From: Crocinitomicaceae bacterium
GTDB lineage: Bacteria; Bacteroidota; Bacteroidia; Flavobacteriales_D; Crocinitomicaceae
Direction of reading: 5' to 3'
NCBI GenBank assembly: GCA_016709005.1
Contig: JADJEU010000001.1
Span: 434,001 to 498,000, forward strand
Length of the DNA stretch: 64,000 nucleotides
Position 1 is the stretch's first letter, and the number at the start of each line of letters is the position of its first letter. This document shows, piece by piece, positions 37,512 to 45,997 of the stretch. Both the position numbers and the translations under genes were made by a program. Below the pieces are notes generated by a model. It made no database searches. It saw nothing but the letters and a program-made list of their open reading frames with translations, and had not been told where the DNA came from.

Positions 37512-40266
37512 CTTTCTTTCCTTTTTTCAAGGCGCTGAGACGCTTGTTGAGCGGAACAGAACTGAGCGATTTTCCAACTGGTTTCTTTTCTGGGATTATT
37601 TCTTCAGTAGCTTTTTTACCTTTTTTCAGAGGCTTTAAAGTTTTTTCATCCACTTCTTCTTCCTCAACATCGAAAAGTACTCCCTCTGTTTCCAGAATCT
37701 CTTCTGCTTCATCTTCAGGCCAAGGCTCTGAGCCAGCAATTGGATGTGTTAAGGCAACATCTTTTACCTTGAACTTAGTAAGACTGTTGCCAACGGTTTT
37801 CATTCCTTTGACATCAATGAACTTATCCAGTTTGATTTTTTTATCGGCAAGATCTTTTGTTTCTTTCAGTCGTTTGTTAAAGCTGATAACCACCTCAGGT
37901 TTGAATGCAGTTGTGACAACTTCTAAACGCGATCCTTCTGATTCACTGATAAAGGAAACTTTCTTATCTGATCTTACATCCACTAAGAAACGCTTAACAA
38001 AATGCATCTCTTTTTCAGCGTCGTAATAGACACATGAAATTGGATGTTCAGGATGCCATTTTTCAATATGAATCAAATGATCACCAAAGCGTGTTTCAAT
38101 ATCAAAATTACTCAACTGCAATTCGCCGGTTGAATAGATTGTCAAAATTTTATCGTCTCCTTTAAACGCTCCCAACAAGGTTCCGCGACCGTCAACATTG
38201 AGTCGCTGTACTACTTCATCCCACCAGATTTTACGAGCAGCCAGGGTTGATTCTCCAACCTCTTTCATCGTGACTTTAGAAATAATTTCCTTGGTTACAC
38301 GATTACCGGCAGATGCACGGTTCTTTATAATCAGGGCACCAAAATCAACATCAAATTTTGCACGTTTTAAATGCGGACGTGGTTTCAAATGCACTGTTAC
38401 AATTTCACGTTCACCGTTTGGATGATGTGAGAAATAATATACTTCAGATCCTTTGGTGCCTTTTGTGATAGGATATTCTTTGTCTCGTGTGATGCTGTTT
38501 ACAAAGAAACGTTTCATCATGGTTGGGCCATCTTTTCCATCACGGTAAATAAGATGATAAATCGTACGTTTATCACCATTTTTCCAGATAGCGGCATGCA
38601 TGATGTCTTTGCCAACGAATTTTTTCTCAGCAATTTTACTCACCATCATGGTACCGTTCTTGAAAAACACAATGACATCATCAATATCACTGCATTCATC
38701 AATAGGCTCTTTTCCTTTTAATCCCCAGCCTACAAATCCTTCTTCAAAATCAACGTAAAGTTTACGGTTTGCAACAATTACTTTTTTTGCAGAGATGGTA
38801 TCAAAAACTTTGATTTCTGTTTTACGCTCTTTACCCTCACCGAATTTCTTTTTAACGTCTTTGTAGTATTCGATTGAGTAGTCAACCAGATTTGCGAGGT
38901 TATGTGCAACGGTCTTTAATTCTTTTTCAAGCTCTTTCAAAAACTCATCTGCCTTGTCTGCATCATGTTTGGTGATACGACGCATGCGCAATTCCATCAA
39001 CTTTTTCACATCCTCATCTGTCACTTTACGTTTCAGTTTTTTGATGTGTGGTTTCAGTAGTTTATGCGTTACTTCAATTGCTTCTTCGTAAGTCTTTTTA
39101 TCAAACTGTACGTAGATTTTTTTCTCAATAAATATTTTTTCAAGCGATGCAAAATGCCATTCTTCATTCAGCTCAGCTTGTCTGATCTCTAATTCCTGCT
39201 TTAATAAATTGACCGTTTGATGGGTGTTTATTTTCAGAATTTCATTGACACTCATGAACGCCGGTTTCTCTCCAATAATCACAGAAGTGTTTGGTGAGAT
39301 TGACATTTCACAATCTGTAAATGCATACAGCGCGTCAATTGTTTTATCGGGAGATACACCTGGTGCAAGCGTGATTATAATCTCAACATTTGCAGCTGTG
39401 TTATCTTCAATTTTTTTGATTTTGATTTTTCCCTTATCATTTGATTTGATAATGGAATCGATCAGTGAAGAGGTTGTTGAGCCAAAAGGAATCTCAACAA
39501 TTTTTATAGTCTTTGTATCTTCCTTTACAATTTTAGCACGAACGCGAACTTTACCACCGCGCTGTCCTTCGTTGTAATGCGTAAAATCTGCCATACCTCC
39601 GTTCGGGAAGTCAGGCATAATATTCGTTTTCTTACCACGCAAAACATCAATGGAAGCGTCAATCAATTCAATAAAATTGTGCGGCAAAACCTTACAAGCC
39701 ATTCCCACCGCAATACCTTCTGCACCCTGCGCCAGCAATAACGGAAACTTAACAGGTAATAAAACCGGTTCACGGTTTCTTCCATCGTAAGATGAAATCC
39801 AGTTTGTTGTTTTTGGATTAAAGACGACGTGATTGGCAAATTTAGAAACACGCGCTTCAATATAACGCGGTGCAGCGGCAGAGTCTCCTGTTAAGGTGTT
39901 TCCCCAGTTTCCTTGTGTATCCACCAACAAATCCTTTTGGCCAAGTTGAACGAGCGCATCGCCAATAGAAGCATCCCCATGCGGGTGATATTTCATGGTG
40001 TTTCCAATGATGTTGGCAACCTTATTGAAGCGACCATCATCCATTTCTTTCATGGAATGCATCAATCTTCGTTGAACGGGTTTTAATCCATCCATTAATG
40101 CAGGTACAGCGCGTTCAAGAATTACGTATGATGCATAATCCAAAAACCACTCACGATACATCCCTGAGAGCGGAATAATACTTCCGTCTTTATCGCCCAA
40201 TGCACCTAATCCCGCATTTGGGTCAAAAGCTGAATTCCCGTTAACTTCTTCTGAATCGTCTTCCAT
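37486..40266 (-). CDS. parC: DNA topoisomerase IV subunit A
   Basis: This 926-residue subunit cuts and religates DNA for chromosome decatenation. It has GLKPVQRRLMHSM, YHPHGDASIGDALVQL (94-107), and the catalytic Tyr at Y135 (AAPRYIEAR). Bacteroidota parC has the same length and a Lys/Glu-rich C-terminal tail as here (LFDVEEEEVDEKTLKPLKK). Its partner parE is 5.7 kb away, with T9SS and lipoprotein genes between, so the two are not directly adjacent. A -7 box is 13 bases upstream. The downstream Ycf48-like gene overlaps its end. Confidence 0.95.
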   Translation of the reverse strand: MEDDSEEVNGNSAFDPNAGLGALGDKDGSIIPLSGMYREWFLDYASYVILERAVPALMDGLKPVQRRLMHSMKEMDDGRFNKVANIIGNTMKYHPHGDASIGDALVQLGQKDLLVDTQGNWGNTLTGDSAAAPRYIEARVSKFANHVVFNPKTTNWISSYDGRNREPVLLPVKFPLLLAQGAEGIAVGMACKVLPHNFIELIDASIDVLRGKKTNIMPDFPNGGMADFTHYNEGQRGGKVRVRAKIVKEDTKTIKIVEIPFGSTTSSLIDSIIKSNDKGKIKIKKIEDNTAANVEIIITLAPGVSPDKTIDALYAFTDCEMSISPNTSVIIGEKPAFMSVNEILKINTHQTVNLLKQELEIRQAELNEEWHFASLEKIFIEKKIYVQFDKKTYEEAIEVTHKLLKPHIKKLKRKVTDEDVKKLMELRMRRITKHDADKADEFLKELEKELKTVAHNLANLVDYSIEYYKDVKKKFGEGKERKTEIKVFDTISAKKVIVANRKLYVDFEEGFVGWGLKGKEPIDECSDIDDVIVFFKNGTMMVSKIAEKKFVGKDIMHAAIWKNGDKRTIYHLIYRDGKDGPTMMKRFFVNSITRDKEYPITKGTKGSEVYYFSHHPNGEREIVTVHLKPRPHLKRAKFDVDFGALIIKNRASAGNRVTKEIISKVTMKEVGESTLAARKIWWDEVVQRLNVDGRGTLLGAFKGDDKILTIYSTGELQLSNFDIETRFGDHLIHIEKWHPEHPISCVYYDAEKEMHFVKRFLVDVRSDKKVSFISESEGSRLEVVTTAFKPEVVISFNKRLKETKDLADKKIKLDKFIDVKGMKTVGNSLTKFKVKDVALTHPIAGSEPWPEDEAEEILETEGVLFDVEEEEVDEKTLKPLKKGKKATEEIIPEKKPVGKSLSSVPLNKRLSALKKGKKDDNQPKLF

Positions 40267-40279
40267 AAATCACAAGCAA

Positions 40280-40287
40280 CAAAATTA
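40280..40287 (-). promoter_or_regulatory. -7 box of parC
   Basis: On the minus strand TAATTTTG is an exact match ending 13 bases before the ATG at 40266. The nearest TTG is only 12 bases upstream, so the -33 element is uncertain. Confidence 0.45.
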
Positions 40288-40498
40288 AACAGAACTTCAC
40301 AATTTGAGGCCTTTAGACTCTGGTATTTATTAACATGGATTTCTTATTAGCTGCGCGATTAGCAGACAGATGGACACTCGATTAGCGCCAATTATATTAC
40401 GCCAAAATCAAAGGAATGGAAGTTTATTTTTTCAAACCAATACTTAAAACAAAAAAAAAGGAATGAGAATTCAAGCCTAAGCAGCAAACAAGATGGTT

Positions 40499-41638
40499 CT
40501 ATTTTTTCTTACGGGGTCTGCCCATAAAAAGGACAAACAATATAACTGGAGTGCAAAGAATAATTGCTTGTAGAAAACCGTTCATCCTTTCTTTTGGCGC
40601 AGGGGCTTGCTCATCATTTTGAATCAAAGAAGCATCTGGTGCTGCAGCAATTGGGTTTAACGAGGCCTGAATAGAGTCAAACTTTGCCTGATAGAAATTT
40701 GCTTTTTCAGTGCTATCAATTTTCGTATAGATAGTAGTAAGAACCAAACAATTGTCACCAATTTCTTTTTTAAAATTATTCAGCTCTGCAATCTCCAGAC
40801 CTTTTAAAGCATGTTGTTCTGCGCGTTTATAATCTGCTTTATAAATATAGAGATTTGCCATCTCAGAGTGTGTATAAGATACCCAGCGGACATCGTTCAT
40901 CCGTTCAAAATTCTTCAGGGCGATGCGGTAGTATTTTAATGATTGGCCTGGATCGTCAATTAAATAGTAATACCGCGCAATCACAATCATAGAGGCATTG
41001 CTGGTTTCTCTGAAATCGTTTTTGCGCTCAATGGCTAATACTTCTGCATAATGATCAATCGCTTTTGCCGTATCACCAGACTCTTCTGAAAGTCCGCCAG
41101 CATAGGCATGTAAATCAGAAAGATCTTTTTCACTGTTGAGTTCTGTTGCAATATTCATTGCTTTTTCACTATACTCTTCAGCCAACTCATAATGTTTTTG
41201 AGCGCCATAGATATAGCTCAACCATTTATAAACAGACATTTCTGCTTTGCGATCTTTGAGTTCAATTGCCAACGACAAAACATCTGAATATAATCTCCGC
41301 GCCTTTTCGTAATCCAGAATATAGGACATTTGGAGATGAGCCTCTGCGAGTCTTGCCTGTAATAAGCCTTCTTTATAATCCAGTTTCAATGCAAGGTCTA
41401 CAGCTAAATCAGTATATTCAATTGATTTTTGATAATTCAGATTAAGGTACTCATCTGACAAGGCATTATACACATCTACCTTTGCCGGGTCTTCCGAATC
41501 ATTCATGAGCAACATGATGAGCGAATCTATTTTAGCAGTCGTAGTATCCTGCGCCAGACTTGAATTCATGAAAACGACAGTGCAGGAGCAAAACGCTATC
41601 GCAAAAAGAACAGGTTTGAAAAAAATTGTGCGCATCAT
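40499..41638 (-). CDS. Exported TPR protein with C-terminal membrane helix
   Basis: This 379-residue protein has a signal peptide (MMRTIFFKPVLFAIAFCSC...). The region from about 35 to 330 is a series of TPR-like helical hairpins (for example KSIEYTDLAVDLALKLDYKEGL and KAIDHYAEVLAIERK). A hydrophobic helix (about 355-372) is followed only by GRPRKKK, so it is anchored with TPRs outside and a short basic tail inside. The layout is that of the sensor half of TPR histidine kinases or of the adenylate cyclase at 11650, but no output domain is present. It may be a stand-alone scaffold, or the domain was lost. No frameshift is seen to explain a loss. Confidence 0.75.
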   Translation of the reverse strand: MMRTIFFKPVLFAIAFCSCTVVFMNSSLAQDTTTAKIDSLIMLLMNDSEDPAKVDVYNALSDEYLNLNYQKSIEYTDLAVDLALKLDYKEGLLQARLAEAHLQMSYILDYEKARRLYSDVLSLAIELKDRKAEMSVYKWLSYIYGAQKHYELAEEYSEKAMNIATELNSEKDLSDLHAYAGGLSEESGDTAKAIDHYAEVLAIERKNDFRETSNASMIVIARYYYLIDDPGQSLKYYRIALKNFERMNDVRWVSYTHSEMANLYIYKADYKRAEQHALKGLEIAELNNFKKEIGDNCLVLTTIYTKIDSTEKANFYQAKFDSIQASLNPIAAAPDASLIQNDEQAPAPKERMNGFLQAIILCTPVILFVLFMGRPRKKK

Positions 41639-41856
41639 TCGTGTTCAAAGTTATATCATTATCTTAAGGTATCAATCCAATTCTTAAAAAATATACTACT
41701 CTTGTCGTTTAATTTCGACCTTCCTCCTGTTCTCATCGATTAACCAGACCGGGACACTGCTTCCAACGCCAACTTTGAGCATCCGTAACATATAGAGCAG
41801 ATTCAGAATTGGAATAATATTTGTATTTTTAACCAAAACCAAAAAAACATGTCGCT

Positions 41857-42339
41857 ATGAAAAAAATATTTGCTTTACTGCTTTCCACATTAAGTATTGG
41901 ATTAAGTGCACAAATTGATTTTAAAACCGGCGATGTAGAATTGGATGCGGATTTAAATATTATCAACACAAACGCAAAAACTGATTTACCTGCTTTTAAG
42001 GCAGATCTGACCGCGAGTTTTGGCGTGTCTGTAAAAAATATAGACTATATGTTGTCTATCAATATAAAACCTACAAAGATTTATTTTGCGCTAGAAATTT
42101 CAACAGCTGTAAACAAACCAATTGAAACCGTTGTTGACACCTACAAAGCAAATCGTGACAAAGGATGGGGATATATCGCGCAAGAGTTGGGGATTAAACC
42201 AGGTTCACCAGAATTTCATGCATTAAAAGGAAAATCAAAAACCAAAAAAGATAAAACTTCCAAAACCAATAATGGGAATGGTCAAATGAAGAAAACACCT
42301 GTTCAATCAACTCGAACTATGCCAGCATCAAAAGGTTAA
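41857..42339 (+). CDS. Exported protein of unknown function
   Basis: This 160-residue protein has a signal peptide (MKKIFALLLSTLSIGLSAQ). The mature part contains FKTGDVELDADLNIINTNAK and a WGYIAQELGIKPGSPEFHALKG segment, then a basic low-complexity tail. I recognise no family, though the KPGSPEFHALKG motif looks conserved in Bacteroidota. It starts a pair with the next exported gene (21 bases apart), probably one operon. Confidence 0.65.
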   Translation: MKKIFALLLSTLSIGLSAQIDFKTGDVELDADLNIINTNAKTDLPAFKADLTASFGVSVKNIDYMLSINIKPTKIYFALEISTAVNKPIETVVDTYKANRDKGWGYIAQELGIKPGSPEFHALKGKSKTKKDKTSKTNNGNGQMKKTPVQSTRTMPASKG

Positions 42340-42360
42340 TCAAATCACATAAGCTCAATA

Positions 42361-43068
42361 ATGAAATTCGTGAACATCAAAATTGCCAGCTTTCTTTTGC
42401 TGGCAATTTCTTTTTACAGCCCAGTTTTGGGCCAAAAAAATGCAGCCTTCACTTTGTCCAAAGAAGTACGTGGAACTTGCGAAAACTATGCAAACCCTTA
42501 CGTTGAACTCGGTCGCAACTACATGTTCTATTTGACTTCACTTGACTCGCTTAATAGGTCTTCCATCAAAAAAGTAAAGTACAAAAGCAAAGAAATTGAC
42601 TTCACTGTTGTAGAGAATAATCCGGCGAAGGTTAGCGCAACTCCTATGAAAACAGGCAAAGCAAGTATCACTACAAAAGTCACATTGGAGGATGGGACTA
42701 AACAAAAGCAGCAATTTAGCTGGTCGGTTATGGAACTTCCTGAACTGCAAGTTGAAATCACCGTTACCTCTCCCGACTCGAAATTTATGTGGTTGAACCT
42801 GATTGAAAAAAGCACAGGACAATCGGCAAATTCATCTTTCAATTTGTGCAGTATTGATTTCGTATTGTCGGATAGCGCAGGCAATTTAAAAGAATCTGGT
42901 AAATCAGAAAAAGGTGATGAATATTTCCCCAGTGTGACCTTGCGCAAACTACCCGTTCAATTTCAATTAAACGATCGTCTGAAACTTGAAATCATAGTTA
43001 CCCACTATGAAAGCAATTTACCTGTTGTTATAAGTCAGGAATTGACCATTACATCACTCTGGCACTAG
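42361..43068 (+). CDS. Exported protein of unknown function
   Basis: This 235-residue protein has a signal peptide ending near SPVLGQ. The mature sequence is beta rich (FTLSKEVRGTCENYANPYVELG, SIKKVKYKSKEIDFTVVE, TKVTLEDGTKQKQQFSWSV) and could hold one or two Ig-like domains; a GldM-like beta domain is a guess only. The gene is 21 bases downstream of another exported gene. Its stop overlaps the convergent T9SS type B gene by 4 bases (CTAG). Confidence 0.65.
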   Translation: MKFVNIKIASFLLLAISFYSPVLGQKNAAFTLSKEVRGTCENYANPYVELGRNYMFYLTSLDSLNRSSIKKVKYKSKEIDFTVVENNPAKVSATPMKTGKASITTKVTLEDGTKQKQQFSWSVMELPELQVEITVTSPDSKFMWLNLIEKSTGQSANSSFNLCSIDFVLSDSAGNLKESGKSEKGDEYFPSVTLRKLPVQFQLNDRLKLEIIVTHYESNLPVVISQELTITSLWH

Positions 43069-44786
43069 CGAACTATTTGCACCCAGCTTGATAAGACAAC
43101 GGAATTGTCAGCTGTTTCAAAAATATAATAATAGGTTCCTTCTTTTAATGACTCACCATTGCTGCCGGTGCCGTCCCAAAATACAGTTGTGTTATTATAG
43201 TTTGTAAAAGAATTGATTAAATCGCCCCAACGGTTGTAAATTTTTAAGCTATTCTCTTGTCCATTGAGGTTGTCCAAAATCAGAACATCATTGACACCAT
43301 CTCCATTTGGAGAGAACGCGGTCACCGGCTCAGTGCAAGGATCTACAATGACATTTACTGAATCTAATCCCACACAATAATTCGATTTCACTTGTACAAA
43401 ATAGGTAGTGGATAATGCTGGCTTCACTATTTGGGATTCATCAAGCGAGTCAGTTGTCTCAAAAAGCCATAGATAACTATTGCTGCCGGTAACACTGATT
43501 TCAACCGAGTCTCCTGAACAAATCGTATGCGGACCACTTACTTCTGCAAGATCGGAAAGCACATGTATATACTTGCTGCTTGTATTATTCACATCAATTG
43601 AATCACCTGCAAAGGCCAGTGAATAATATCCCGAATGGTTAACTGCTACCTGACCCAAATTTATGTCTTTATATTCACCTCCTTGAATCAATCCAGTCCA
43701 CTGATAATAGTGTATCGGACCTGTTTCATCTGCAAGTACAAAATCTACGAGTTCTAGCGGACCTGAACCAGCATTGTAAAAAGTAATGATTACATCGGTT
43801 GGAACGTTTGCACAAATGGTGTCGAGTCCCTGATATTCGAAGACATAAAGATCGTTGTCCTGAAATTCTGATTTAAATATGAGTTCAGTGTATCCGCAGA
43901 TAAAGCCAAGGCTGCCAGTGATCATGTCTACTGAACGCAAATTTGCACTGCCAACGGACGAGTTATTACTCCACGTTTTGCCTCCATCAACCGTTTCCAG
44001 CAATAATCCAGTTGCGCCAACCGCTACTCCAACATTTAGATTGGCTGGTGCGAAAGATAATCCTGAAATAAAATTTCCACTTGGAGTAACACGCTGTATC
44101 CAGGTACTACCTGCATCATTAGTCTGGTAAATTTCTCCCAGCGAATTGGTGACAGTCACTTCGTCTGCAGAGTGAGCATAGACACAATAAGGTTCAATTG
44201 GACAAGTTACTTGAGTCCACGTAACACCACCGTCATTTGTATGTCCCAAATATCCCGATACACCCGTGATCCAGCCGTGGTCAGCATCCAGAAAAAAAAC
44301 ATTGTGATTGGATCCTGAAGCAGCGTTTACGATTGACCAGGTATCTCCCCCATCTGTTGTCCTGAAACTGTGCCAGAATCCGCAGATCCATCCATGTTGT
44401 TCATCCGTAAAAAAAAGTTCGTACAAATGACTTGAAGAACCTAAAGGTGGAGATGCTATACTCCATGTGTTTCCGCCGTCAAATGTTCTTAAATACAGTT
44501 CATCGTTCCCAACAATATACCCTTTTTGATCTGTTGTGAACCAGACATCATTTAATCCTGCTGTTCCGGGATAAGTTTGTTGTGTCCATGTCAGGCCGCC
44601 GTTTTCAGTATGAATGATCATACCGTTGGCTCCAACTGCCCAACCGTTGTTCTCATCAAAAAAGAAAATATCTTCAAATGTTGCAGCAGATGACAGTGGA
44701 TCCAGCGACGTCCAATTATGCTGGCCGCTACTGTGTAACGAGCTAAACAGAACAAACATTAAGAAGGTTGTATAAAGTCGATTCAT
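43065..44786 (-). CDS. Ycf48/BNR-like propeller protein with T9SS type B sorting domain
   Basis: This 573-residue protein starts at ATG 44786 (MNRLYTTFLMFVLFSSLHSSGQ); a longer frame to 44924 overlaps the upstream lipoprotein gene and gives no signal, so I reject it. Residues ~20-320 are BNR/Ycf48 repeats (GWAVGANGMIIHTENGGLTW, GWICGFWHSFRTTDGG). A Cys-rich Ig-like stretch follows. The last ~85 residues carry the type B (CHU_C) pattern: FSPNGDGVNDVL, IYNRWGDLI, FWDGTGSNG, GTYYYIFE. It should be delivered to the cell surface by T9SS. It is the last gene in a minus-strand run that starts with parE. Confidence 0.87.
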   Translation of the reverse strand: MNRLYTTFLMFVLFSSLHSSGQHNWTSLDPLSSAATFEDIFFFDENNGWAVGANGMIIHTENGGLTWTQQTYPGTAGLNDVWFTTDQKGYIVGNDELYLRTFDGGNTWSIASPPLGSSSHLYELFFTDEQHGWICGFWHSFRTTDGGDTWSIVNAASGSNHNVFFLDADHGWITGVSGYLGHTNDGGVTWTQVTCPIEPYCVYAHSADEVTVTNSLGEIYQTNDAGSTWIQRVTPSGNFISGLSFAPANLNVGVAVGATGLLLETVDGGKTWSNNSSVGSANLRSVDMITGSLGFICGYTELIFKSEFQDNDLYVFEYQGLDTICANVPTDVIITFYNAGSGPLELVDFVLADETGPIHYYQWTGLIQGGEYKDINLGQVAVNHSGYYSLAFAGDSIDVNNTSSKYIHVLSDLAEVSGPHTICSGDSVEISVTGSNSYLWLFETTDSLDESQIVKPALSTTYFVQVKSNYCVGLDSVNVIVDPCTEPVTAFSPNGDGVNDVLILDNLNGQENSLKIYNRWGDLINSFTNYNNTTVFWDGTGSNGESLKEGTYYYIFETADNSVVLSSWVQIVR

Positions 44787-44841
44787 AAGAACAATTAAGT
44801 CATTAATAAAACGAATATACGTCTTTCGAATAAACTGAATG

Positions 44842-45270
44842 TCAAAGACTACCGCAGATTGTGAATCGGTTGATGGTTGTATCCTGATCTTGCAAATAAA
44901 TGCCTGCCTCAAGGCAATATTCATTTGTTGTTTCTGGCATTAAATCAAAATAAAACGGGTAATCACCTTTAGTGTTTTTGTATGTATAAAAAATGACTTC
45001 AGGCTCATCATTTACGTGGCAATTTACATAGATCAGGTTCGGACTTAAAACTGGCATATTTGCATTTGGAATGACAGCTTCCACCCTCACCTTTAGTTGC
45101 CCGAAAGTTGTGTAATAAGTATAAATATCATCAATTAAAAACCAGGCATCGCCTGTATAATCTACATCAAAAATATTTGTTGTGAGATTATCTGTTCCTT
45201 CAATTTTCTTAAGGCATGAACTCAGCAGAATCATCAAAAAAAGAACTGATATCAGATTGTGATTTTTCAT
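44842..45270 (-). CDS. Small lipoprotein of unknown function
   Basis: This 142-residue protein has lipobox LLSSC (Cys at 19), followed by LKKIEGTDN. The mature part is beta rich (FDVDYTGDAWFLIDDIYTYY, LKVRVEAVIPNAN, EVIFYTYKNTKGDYPFYFDL). No known family is recognised. The gene overlaps the upstream PEGA-like gene by 4 bases (ATGA type), so the two are translationally coupled. Confidence 0.7.
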   Translation of the reverse strand: MKNHNLISVLFLMILLSSCLKKIEGTDNLTTNIFDVDYTGDAWFLIDDIYTYYTTFGQLKVRVEAVIPNANMPVLSPNLIYVNCHVNDEPEVIFYTYKNTKGDYPFYFDLMPETTNEYCLEAGIYLQDQDTTINRFTICGSL

Positions 45271-45992
45271 CCGATTTTTATTTGAAATACAAATCCTGTC
45301 CCGGTAAACTGCAGACTCATTTTGTCAGAAAACGGACTTTGTTTTGAGTAGACAGGTACAGGATTAGATCGTTTGAATTTAAGAGCGGTATAAATAGAAG
45401 TGCCAATTCCTGCCAAGGCTAATCCTCCGGCAATATAAAAACCAGTGCGGCTGATATTGTATTTTCTATTGTTTTCTTCAACACGATTTTTTATTAAAGC
45501 AATTTCATCCGGAATCGTTGTCTGCGAATAGTTGTTGATGTCAACCAAAACAGTTTTTCTCAGATTATAGGCATTGATCATAAATGCTCCGCTTGTCAAG
45601 CTGAGCGCAAGACTTGTTGAGATAGGAATTGTAACCGCTTTATGAAATTTTACGCGGTATGCCGCATAACTCGATTCATAAGCACCAAATGCTGCTGAAC
45701 GATCCAATTTGACATATACCTCTGTTGTTTTACCAGGCTCAACATTAAACTCAACTTCTTTGACGTCGTACCCGTAAGACCATACCTGCGCTTTATGCTG
45801 CCCAACTGTTAATGAATCCTTATAGCGCTTGATGAGCAGTGTATCGTCAAGCAGAATTTCAAAATAGCCATTCTCATTATCCACCAAAAACTTCACAGCT
45901 TCTTTATTCTGCGCATTTGAAACGTGCGAAGAAATCAGTAGTATGAAGACTGCAAGGTGTCTCAACCTGATATTTGAAAACAGAAATCTCAT
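45267..45992 (-). CDS. Exported membrane protein, PEGA-like domain
   Basis: This 241-residue protein has a signal peptide (about 1-28). Residues ~35-95 (GYFEILLDDTLLIKRYKDSLTVGQHKAQVWSYGYD then VEFNVEPGKTTEVYVKL) resemble a PEGA domain. A membrane-like segment at 112-135 (AVTIPISTSLALSLTSGAF) and another near 188-203 (GFYIAGGLALAGIGTSIYT) suggest an inner membrane protein. It follows parE by 5 bases and is co-transcribed with it. Function is inferred only from fold. Confidence 0.7.
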   Translation of the reverse strand: MRFLFSNIRLRHLAVFILLISSHVSNAQNKEAVKFLVDNENGYFEILLDDTLLIKRYKDSLTVGQHKAQVWSYGYDVKEVEFNVEPGKTTEVYVKLDRSAAFGAYESSYAAYRVKFHKAVTIPISTSLALSLTSGAFMINAYNLRKTVLVDINNYSQTTIPDEIALIKNRVEENNRKYNISRTGFYIAGGLALAGIGTSIYTALKFKRSNPVPVYSKQSPFSDKMSLQFTGTGFVFQIKIG

Positions 45993-45997
45993 ATCTT

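Noticed and set aside
41696..41846. Minus-strand open stretch reading LRMLKVGVGSSVPVWLIDEN
   Set aside because: It looks protein-like, but uses many codons that are rare here (AGG, CTC, GTC), overlaps the promoter of the plus gene and has no start; chance reading is more likely.
42528..42947. Minus-strand ORF opposite the exported protein gene
   Set aside because: It is a frame shadow of a gene with a clear signal peptide and operon position.
44787..44924. N-terminal extension of the T9SS type B gene
   Set aside because: It overlaps the upstream lipoprotein gene and lacks a signal; ATG 44786 gives a clean signal peptide.
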